Part shown: positions 17,594 to 24,565 of the stretch, one piece after another
Layout: the number at the start of each line of letters is the position of its first letter
Position numbering within the stretch: position 1 is the first letter of the stretch
Source of the DNA: Perkinsus marinus ATCC 50983
Taxonomy: Eukaryota; Perkinsozoa; Perkinsida; Perkinsidae
NCBI RefSeq assembly: GCF_000006405.1
Contig: NW_003201432.1
Span: 24,565-49,129, forward strand
Direction: 5' to 3'
Length of the DNA: 24,565 nucleotides
Made by a program: the position numbers and the translations under genes
The notes under the pieces: generated by a model
What the model was told of the DNA's origin: nothing
What the model saw: only the letters and a program-made list of their open reading frames with translations
Database searches by the model: none

Positions 17594-18283
17594 TCAAGCG
17601 TTGTAGCGGGCGTAAACTACAGGGTCCCCTTCAACCTTGTCTGAGCACAGAGATATTTCGGACGACTAGTGAGCGCGATGCCGGGAATTCAGTCACACCG
17701 TGACATGAAACGAAGAGACTTGAGTTGAACGAAGAAACTCACCCAATATTTTAATAAACTTATGTTTTTCATACAGGGCGACTCGAGCACGCTTCGTAGG
17801 GTTCGCGTAGAGGTAGAGGACATCCCAGTTCGGCTGGACACTAGGAAGCTGAAAGGAAACAAATACTAAGCCATTTTCAGAACAGACGTCTCAATGAGCA
17901 TCTCCACGACAATGGACAACCGCACTGTACGAGTGGAACAGTTTGACAAAGGGTGTCGTGGCAGACTCACGTCTTCGAAGGTCACCGATAGAAGTCCTTC
18001 CTCGACTCCATTATTCTCCCAACCTTTTGCGACAAACAACTGGAAGTCCGAATGGCAACAACGTCAAGTTGGAGGATTCTATCAAGCCTACGTTATGGAT
18101 GGCGCCGATGTCTCCAACCCACTGCTTGCTAGACATCGGCCTACATAAGGTAAGTTCAGCCGGACATAAGTTGCCCGCCTCGCACGAGAAGGAACCATAT
18201 TCAGTGGGTAATGCTTACCGGTTACGTAAGATCTCAAATAGGATATCATCTGGCACACTGGTCTCAGACATAGGGATAGACAT
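17594..18283 (-). CDS. GNAT-type N-acetyltransferase, 5 exons, N-terminally short
   Basis: Exons 18219-18283, 18092-18140, 17971-18039, 17743-17848 and 17594-17640 splice in frame through canonical GT-AG introns to 111 residues ending TGA. The fold signature of GNAT enzymes (acetyl-CoA-dependent acyl transfer to amines) is visible: strand beta-4 in WVGDIGAIHNLFV, then an acetyl-CoA pyrophosphate loop region in KGWENNGVEEGLL (usual Q/R-x-x-G-x-G/A; here R/Q and the second G are altered), then beta-5/alpha-4 in VLYLYANPTKRARVALYEKHKF, a clear N..A..LYEK.GF motif, and a final strand PVVYARY. The usual N-terminal 40-60 residues (beta-1 to alpha-2) are missing. The reading continues 24 nt upstream of the ATG to an AG at 18308, so a further exon may exist, but no donor exon is found before 18475. 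Either the gene is truncated or its first exon escaped me. Substrate unknown. Confidence 0.55.
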
Positions 18284-18405
18284 AACCAACACGCCGACGA
18301 CTTTCTGAGAGAAGATAGCTAGCTGTCAGCGAGCTGCTGAAGCTGCATTGCGGTGCTCGATCAATTTCTAACCCACGGTATTAAAACGCAGAGTCAAGGA
18401 GGGAA

Positions 18406-18427
18406 GCTGCTTCAAGCAGTCTGTTTG
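18406..18427. repeat. probable excision scar, T=GCTGCTTG, two mismatches
   Basis: The 7+8+7 architecture with two C-to-T differences. It sits just upstream of the GNAT exons, where the missing first exon would be expected. Confidence 0.5.
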
Positions 18428-18474
18428 TACAAAGAGCGATATATGTAAACATTTATATCCATGTGATTACTCGG

Positions 18475-18739
18475 CTAGTCATTGTCCTGCTGTCAACTAG
18501 TCAACCATCGACCTCAATAGAGCAATTGAAAGTGGTCTCACTTGTTTTGTGGTGTCCACTGCGACCCAACAACGAACTGTGTTACAATCATCGGGGTCGA
18601 ATTGACCGCTCACGGGGGTTAGGTCATCTCCGTACTCGTATTGACGAAACTCGTAGTCGTCGAGCGAGCGCAGAGCCGCCTGGCCTCCCATCGCCGTGAG
18701 GAAGAGTACTCCAGATAAGAGGGAAACGAGGAGTTTCAT
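18475..18739 (-). CDS. small secreted protein, 2 exons
   Basis: Exon 1 18542-18739 and exon 2 18475-18489, separated by a 52-nt GT-AG intron, encode 70 residues. The N terminus MKLLVSLLSGVLFLTAMGG is a textbook signal peptide with likely cleavage after GQA. The mature part is acidic and aromatic (DDYEFRQYEYGDD) with two Cys (DDCNTVRCW) that could form one disulfide. No family is recognised. A longer upstream reading without the signal is open to 18871, but the internal ATG is preferred because of the signal peptide. It runs in the same direction as the GNAT gene. Function unknown; a secreted or vacuolar peptide is the most one can say. Confidence 0.55.
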
Positions 18740-18876
18740 GTATGACCGGAAGAAGTTATCACCTGGAGCGCAACATGTAACGTTTTCTTGGGCGATCCAT
18801 TCACCCCGCTGAAAAACCCAACACTTGAGTTCGCGCTTAATGACGAGTTTGTCATCAGGAGATGTTTTCAACTTGA

Positions 18877-18898
18877 TATCAAACTTTGATAATCAAAG
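18877..18898. repeat. hAT-type excision scar, T=TATCAAAG
   Basis: Perfect 7+8+7 architecture in the spacer between the secreted-peptide gene and the retroelement remains. Confidence 0.85.
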
Positions 18899-18913
18899 TC
18901 CAATCACATCTTG

Positions 18914-21900
18914 ATGTTACCGAAGAAAAAAGTCCCAGAAGTCTCCCTCATTCCGGAGCCCGTCTGCTCTACTAATATCGACCAACTCGCTTACTCCACT
19001 CAAAACGCTACGAATAGACAAGATTCCGCACGCACGCGTGCGGCCTAGATCTCCTACTAGGAGATCTAGGTACGCGTACGTACGGCAACGTACGCGAGTA
19101 AATCGACCACGGGGAGATAAATAAAGATAAAAAAGTCGAAACAGACAGGATTGCTGTTAGAGGCGACTGCCCAGATCGTCGTAGTGGTACCTCAACGCGC
19201 GACAAGCATCTTGTTCATCCATCTTGTTTGACGCCCGCAGATCATCAGACGGTCAGCACGTAGGTGCAGTTCCACGGCCACTCTGCTATGTCACGTGGTG
19301 GCTGTTGTTGATCGGACACTCAATCTTGTCATCTTCTTTCCCCTCGTCCTCGGACGAGGAGCTGATATATGCCAGCAACTGATCGTACCTTGTGTTCTTC
19401 GTCTCTCATCTTGCAGCGTTCCGCTCCTGGCTTTTGAGAAGGTCTTTGTGCTGAGGATGCGTGCGACGGCTTAGGTCGTCGCCGCCGGGATACGTCCGAT
19501 CAGACTATGTGTTTGCGTGCCCCATTGCCCCATATGTTCTCGACTGAACGCAATCGAGTCCCCGAAATTGTGGCTAATTGCTAAGCGAGCGAAGCGAGCG
19601 GAGCATATACCGAAGAAAAAATTTCCAGAAGACTCCCTCATACCGGAGCCCTTCTGCTCTACTAATATCGATCAACGCGCGTAGTCCACTCGAAAGGCCA
19701 CGAATGGACAAGATTCCACACATACGCGTGCGGCCTAAACAGTTTTCGAAGTAGGAGGCAACGCCGCTGCTGTCTTCGTGGCAGAAGAATAGGTGCCGTC
19801 TCTCCTCGGGGTGGATCTTCAGGAAGCGGTACGCACTCTCCAGGTCCAGCTCGAAGAGGAGCCGGTGGCTCCTTTTCGCCAGTGGCTCCGAGCCACTCCC
19901 TCACGGGGTATTTCTGCTGCAGCTCACCCACCAATTTCCGAGTACAGGTCGCGGATGGGAGCTTATTGGTGTTCGGAACTCTGGCCCGAAGATTTATGTT
20001 ACCCCGGAGGTAGTCGCCGATCACTCTAGCCCCACCATCTTTCTTTGGGATGGCTCCTCGAGGGACGAAGCTCCGGTTGCGATCGAGGATCTCCCCCTCG
20101 TTCAGTTTCCTGATGAAGCCTTGGGCCTCCTCCTTGCGCAACGTCTCCTCGACAGTATCGATGACAGTAGGACCTCTCATGGTCCATGAGTCATGGATGA
20201 GTAGTTCTTGGAGCCGTCGCCGATTGTTTTGGACGGGAAGGGGAGGTGCATTTTTTTGTTGTATCTGGGGAAGATGGGACACGGGACGATCTCTCGCGAA
20301 ATGCCAATTGGCAGACCAGAGATTCCCGATGTCACGGTCGTCGACACCTTACCTTTCCACCAGGATGCTGAGCAGCTTCCCATCGACGGAGTTGGCCGGT
20401 CCTGGCGTCCCGATCGGGAGGTTCAGTGAGCGCTTGAGTTTCTCCCTTGCCTTTGCTGCTGCAATCTCAGCCAAGGCTCCCAGGGTGGAGACCTGTCCTT
20501 CGGTGGGCCTTCCCTCTACGGCGCGGAGGGCGTCTGAGAAGCCCGAAGACTGCCCTACCTTCCACAGAATGGCGGCCACTCTGCGGCCGATGGTCTGATG
20601 AGCGTCTGAGAGGGGTTTGCCCGCGTCGGGTAATTGACAGCCACCTCCATCCTTGAAGTGCTCGTCGTCGAATATGTCCGTATTGATGGTCTTCGTGGCC
20701 TCCGCCTAGAGGTCTTGAAGGGCTTTACCGAAATCATGGCTTTACCGAAATCATGGTCACTGCCGGCTGGGGCTTTGGTTGCGTGGTACGCCTTTGTACG
20801 CACGCAATGTGTGCGTACGAAGGCGCTTTTGGGTGAGTGCCGCGCTGGCACCTAAGGGGGAGGAGTCCTCCCGGAGGACTCTTAATCCGAAGGGTTCGAT
20901 CGGGTACTATTGCTCAACGCATCGACGAGTTCAAGAGACAACGCTTTGTCGAGTACTACGACTTGTCCGTGGACGCCCAACACAAGGTTGATAGTCGACT
21001 GCGCCGCACGGATATCACACACGATGATGAGGCGAGGGAAAATGAGAAGGATAACTTAGGCCGGAACCCACTGCGAGGACGCTGAGTCAGCGTCGCTGAC
21101 TATGCCACGGCAGGGGCTGGGCACTCTCCTACTTACTGGGGGTTTGGTTCTGGGTGTTGCCGCCACGGCCGCGGCCGTGCTGCCGACGAGTGTCATGGCC
21201 TTTTGCACCGGTTTTGTGGGCGAAGATGCAATCGTCTCCGTAAGGGCACCACCCTGTACGCTCGGAACGACGACATGTTACCGAAGAGGGATTGGAGATA
21301 GAGTTAGCGCGCGGCCCGTGGCCAGAGGATGGAGTAGATCTGAACGATTCCCTGTGACGGGTGACGATGTCGGAGTTGCCGGTGACCAGCTGAAGGCCCA
21401 TCTCCGTCGGGTGGGCGATGGCTTCGAGTCTCATGATGAGACTCTCATCTCTGCGTCCAAGCGCCTTAGGGGGTGGTTGTCCGACTGCAGGCCGTTGTCG
21501 CACAACCTCATTAGGTAGAGGAGTGCTTCCGCAGGATTGAGCTTCTGCAGCACGCAGTGGCCGATCAGCCACTTCGATATGTTCAGCAGCAAATCCGCGG
21601 CTCCGAATGACGAGCGGGGTAGGCCTGGGACGTCTTCCACAACCTCAATCTCACCGGTGTCGGCGTTGCATTTCATGCGCCTTTTCATCTTGGCGCTCAC
21701 TGGGGAGAAACCGCATTCGTCCTCGCGCACCGGTTCGCCTTTACGGATCTTGGCAAAGATCTTGGCCGAGGGTAGATACCTTGAAAGGACATGTACGTTG
21801 TACGCCTTCTCGAACTTCTGCCGCATCAGCTCCACAGCAGGGTCGGGTTGAGCCTCCGAGACCTTCGCTTCGGTACCGAAGAGGCCGCTCAAAGCACTTA

Positions 21901-22550
21901 GAGCGTAAATGTTGACCGGGTTGCGGAGACTGCTAGCAAGTTCGGCGCAATCGCCCATATTCTTGTAGAGCTCCGGGACCACTATGCCGTCACGGCATTG
22001 CCGTGACGCACCAGGACGGATGAGATGTCGTATTGGGCGGTAGGCATAAGCTTCTCGCGGATGAAGCTCACGACTTCAGGTGGGAGTATAAGCTCGGAGC
22101 CGGGGTACAGACCAGACTGTTCCGGGACTTCAGCGCTCTCTAGTACCGCTTCGCCAACGTTGATGGTAACAGCCTCCCCGGCTTCTCCCGGAAGTGACTC
22201 CGCAACTGGCGCCACTTTGCAGAGGCCCAGGATAGGGGGCGGCAGTGGCGCCCGGGTTCCCGCTGGCCGTGTCGAGACCGAGAGTCGTGCCGACCGGACC
22301 AGCACCGCCGGGAGCGGGGCCGCTGCCCGAGGCCATCATGTGGGGCTGCATGATCAAGCCCTGACTGTCGACGCGGATACCTCTGCCGAGAGGGCCTTGG
22401 CCGTCGACGGGTGTGCCGTCCGAATTGGAGCTGTTCGCAGGAGAGGACATTGCAGCAAGCAAAGTCTGAGACACAGCTGGACGTCGCGATTGAGCAAGAT
22501 CGCCATAGGGGAGCCGAGCTCGCCACCCCGGTAGGCGCGCAACCCAAAGA
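18914..22550 (-). mobile_element. gag/RT retroelement fossil (LTR-type or DIRS-like)
   Basis: Minus-strand retroelement remains. A gag-like part covers about 21.13-22.48 kb: a Pro/Gly/Ser-rich N terminus, a helical capsid-like region, and a CCCH zinc finger of C-x8-C-x5-C-x3-H spacing near 21.2-21.3 kb. A reverse-transcriptase part lies at about 19.6-20.2 kb, recognisable by IPKKDGGARVIGDYLR and DLESAYRFLKIHPEERR. A second partial copy of the RT-end segment is at 18.91-19.04 kb (compare 19.61-19.74 kb), so at least two insertions or an internal duplication are involved. No terminal repeats, integrase or recombinase are seen. The element is clearly broken, with several breaks, and of middling age. 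Confidence 0.7.
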
Positions 22551-22867
22551 CCTAGTCGGCGCGGCAGCTGCCGCTTGAGCTAGGCCGGGTGCAACGCTGC
22601 GGCATCATGGGTCCGAAAGAACGGAGGGAACCTCAAAACGTTGGAAGCCTATTAGAAGGGTTCCTCGGGCCGTCGGGACCATCGCACTGAACGGACCGCA
22701 CTAGGTTGAAGGCGGTGGCACACGCCGCCTGCCCTAGCGCAGACTCGCCTCGTATACTCGAGGCATGAAATAAGTTATGCACGGCATGCACCGGCTGCCT
22801 TCGTGATGTCGTGCTGATGTTCGCACGTACGTACGAACCGTTTCGCTACGCACGCTGAACATGGACA
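22550..22867. other. spacer, possible LINE 5' region
   Basis: GC-rich DNA between the retroelement fossil and the LINE ORF1, with short imperfect CG-rich inverted repeats (CGTACGTACG). It may be the 5' UTR/promoter of the LINE; I see no gene. Confidence 0.35.
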
Positions 22868-24559
22868 GTGGACGCACCACGGATGATACGCACGCGTGCT
22901 ACCCGTGCGCATGGTGTGACGCGCCCTTCGTATCGGTATTTAACCTGTGTTAACTTGTTAACTCTTTTTCTCTGTTCTATGGGGTTACCCTCTAAGACAA
23001 ACAACAAAGCCTTGAGGCAGTCCGATAAGGACTATAGATTAACTAACAAATGTAGAAGCAGTGCTTCCATACCAGGTCTTCCAGGCCTCCCATCTGGGCG
23101 CTCTGGCAAGAGTTCGGCGAAGTGTGGTATTAATTCGCTAGCTCAGCCGGCGCAGTCACCAGGTTCGTCAACGAACCGTCACGACAAGAGTTTAGAGAAA
23201 TCAGGTAGAAACTCCTCGCCTAAGCGCTTTGCTCTAGTTAGGGATCCGTGTTTCTCCGATATGAATTCACGTTGTGATCTATATCCGGATGTCTGCGAAC
23301 GTCATTGGGACAAGATGCAGTCGGACATGCTGGCCAATGAAGGCGCGGACGGCAATAGTTGGGCAGACGAGTGCCCTATAGAAGCGGATGTCTCGATGGA
23401 TCAGCTGGAGGCAGACGTGCTGGACTTTCAATATGGCGGCGCACCTTCCTCCCCCGCGTCCTCCACCCCTGCGCCCCCCTTTCCCCCTTCCCCTGCGCGC
23501 GAGCCTTCACCTCCTCGCCCCTACCCTTCGCGAGACGGAAGCGGTGACTCTAAGCTATGCTCTGGTGTCTCGGACGGCCAGCAGGTTGCGTCAGGCGCGG
23601 CTAACGCCAATCCTGCACCAGCGTTGTGCCAGATCATTGCGCTCTTGCGTACCCTGATCAGTACTCTCCCTTTGGGTCCTCAAGCCCCGGTTATATCGGC
23701 TCTTTTGGACTCCATTGTGGAGCTTGTACAGGCCAGCCTGGGCAGTGGTTCGGCTGATGCCAAACCTGCGGGTTCCACCCCAACCTTGCCCATCCAAAGA
23801 CGGTCGGTTAACCCTGGAGTGGTTACGGCTCGTCAGGCCAAAGCGCAACGTGCGAAGGCCGGTCCTGCCACTGGGCAGCCGCGCCAGACCACTGCCGCAC
23901 CTCCGAGACGCCAGGCCCCAGCTCCTGTCGACAAAGACGGGTTTACAGTGGTCACTGCACGTCGTGCGCCTAAGTCCTATGCGACTGCGGTCAGCGGTAA
24001 CGCTGGCCCAGCTCGTGGCGGACAGAAGCCACGCGTGCAGCAGGCGCCTAACCCGTTTGCGTCGGCAGCGAAAAAGGCTACCACTAGTGGTAGCCGGCCA
24101 GTGGTAATTATCAGGCCTACGGGTCAAAATCCTGCGCCTCTGAGCAAGGCGCAGTTTTCGGCTCTTCGAGTAGCTGCCCTTCAGGCGCTACCAAAGGAGA
24201 TTGTCGTTACTGGCGTCTTCCGAGTAGGACAGGTTGGTATCGGCCTAAGCATCCGTGATGCGGCGGCCGTACCAAGTGTGATTAGCTGTGTCGCCGCTAA
24301 GTTGACCGGCTACAGCTGCTCTAAGAAGCAGACGCGCTTCCCGCGCATTATCTGCTTTGGAGCAGCAGTGTCCAGAGACATCTCCGCGGCATCACTTGAA
24401 AAAGTGATCCGCGAGGAAAATGCCTCTGTTTTTACAGGTAAAAATGTCCCCAGTGGCATCGTTCAATCGATCCACTGGCGCGGACCAAACCTCGTGGTAG
24501 CAGCCTCTCCTGAGTTCTTCCGAGCCTGGAAGCGTCGAAGACTCAGAAGCTCAAGATAA
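22868..24559 (+). CDS. LINE (non-LTR retrotransposon) ORF1 protein, intact
   Basis: An uninterrupted 563-codon frame ending TAA at 24557-24559. The likely start is the ATG at 22979, giving 526 residues, because the 37 codons before it look like leader sequence; the ATG at 22868 is the alternative. Layout: basic Ser/Gly-rich N terminus; an acidic segment with Cys residues (CPIEADVSMDQLEADVLDF); a Pro-rich linker (SSTPAPPFPPSPAREPSPP); a predicted helical segment (LCQIIALLRTLISTLPLG); a basic linker; the DKDGFTVVTARR motif that precedes the RNA-binding part in many LINE gag-type ORF1 proteins; and a C-terminal RRM-like block (FPRIICFGAAV at its second half). No CCHC zinc knuckles are seen. ORF1 binds the element's RNA; ORF2 with endonuclease and RT should follow just past the window. 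Being intact beside heavily broken neighbours, this is a young insertion. A perfect 20-bp even palindrome lies within it at 24076-24095. Confidence 0.75.
   Translation: MDAPRMIRTRATRAHGVTRPSYRYLTCVNLLTLFLCSMGLPSKTNNKALRQSDKDYRLTNKCRSSASIPGLPGLPSGRSGKSSAKCGINSLAQPAQSPGSSTNRHDKSLEKSGRNSSPKRFALVRDPCFSDMNSRCDLYPDVCERHWDKMQSDMLANEGADGNSWADECPIEADVSMDQLEADVLDFQYGGAPSSPASSTPAPPFPPSPAREPSPPRPYPSRDGSGDSKLCSGVSDGQQVASGAANANPAPALCQIIALLRTLISTLPLGPQAPVISALLDSIVELVQASLGSGSADAKPAGSTPTLPIQRRSVNPGVVTARQAKAQRAKAGPATGQPRQTTAAPPRRQAPAPVDKDGFTVVTARRAPKSYATAVSGNAGPARGGQKPRVQQAPNPFASAAKKATTSGSRPVVIIRPTGQNPAPLSKAQFSALRVAALQALPKEIVVTGVFRVGQVGIGLSIRDAAAVPSVISCVAAKLTGYSCSKKQTRFPRIICFGAAVSRDISAASLEKVIREENASVFTGKNVPSGIVQSIHWRGPNLVVAASPEFFRAWKRRRLRSSR
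24076..24095. repeat. 20-bp perfect even palindrome in LINE ORF1
   Basis: GGCTACCACT followed at once by its reverse complement, with no spacer base. The reading frame passes through it. It differs from the scars in having an even centre and no third arm, though AGTGGTA recurs 9 bp downstream. Confidence 0.85.
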
Positions 24560-24565
24560 ATCATT

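Noticed and set aside
18914-19740. Direct repeat 18.91-19.04 / 19.61-19.74 kb as long terminal repeats
   Set aside because: The repeated segment matches coding sequence at the end of the RT part, and gag lies outside the pair, so it is a duplicated internal fragment.

Overview
The window is nuclear DNA of a intron-rich unicellular eukaryote. Two genes can be followed exon by exon through very short GT-AG introns (27 to about 60 nt), the intergenic DNA is crowded with many superfamilies of broken transposons, and the one well-identified mitochondrial gene (UQCRB/QCR7 type) has a long C-terminal tail. An alveolate of the Perkinsus kind is my best guess, but no rRNA or other marker is present, so this is inference.

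Layout. 1-1.4 kb: weak, unassigned minus-strand reading frames. 1.47-5.26 kb: a minus-strand, about 10-exon amino-acid transporter of the AAAP/AVT1 family; its long introns each hold a copy of one dispersed ~100-140 bp element with CARTG ends. 5.43-11.02 kb and 11.12-17.52 kb: two near-identical copies of one locus, separated by exactly 100 N. Each copy carries a five-exon QCR7 gene (complex III subunit 7) and the same flanking DNA, but a different transposon load in the middle: a Tc1/mariner remnant plus a tyrosine-recombinase fossil in the first copy, a hAT element in the second. Copy 2 starts at the gap with the same bases found inside copy 1, so two allelic contigs joined end to end is at least as likely as a real tandem duplication. 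17.6-18.3 kb: a minus-strand, five-exon GNAT-type acetyltransferase, apparently N-terminally short. 18.5-18.7 kb: a 70-residue, two-exon secreted peptide gene. 18.9-22.55 kb: a broken minus-strand gag/reverse-transcriptase element. 22.9-24.56 kb: the intact ORF1 of a LINE, cut by the window edge before ORF2.

The main discovery candidate is not a gene. Scattered through the transposon-rich part are 22-bp scars with one exact architecture: an 8-bp word T appears as its first 7 bases, then the full reverse complement of T, then its last 7 bases. Eight bases fix the other fourteen, so about 1e-4 perfect cases are expected in the window by chance; I itemise nine perfect ones and three with one or two mismatches. 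One is present in copy 1 and absent in copy 2, where a single T remains, proving a 14-bp insertion; removing another restores the reading frame of the Tc1 transposase. The 8-bp unit and the complement-flipped terminal bases match what a hAT transposase with hairpinned donor ends would leave, so I read them as excision footprints in which both opened hairpins annealed across the target-site duplication. A hAT element sits in the same locus.
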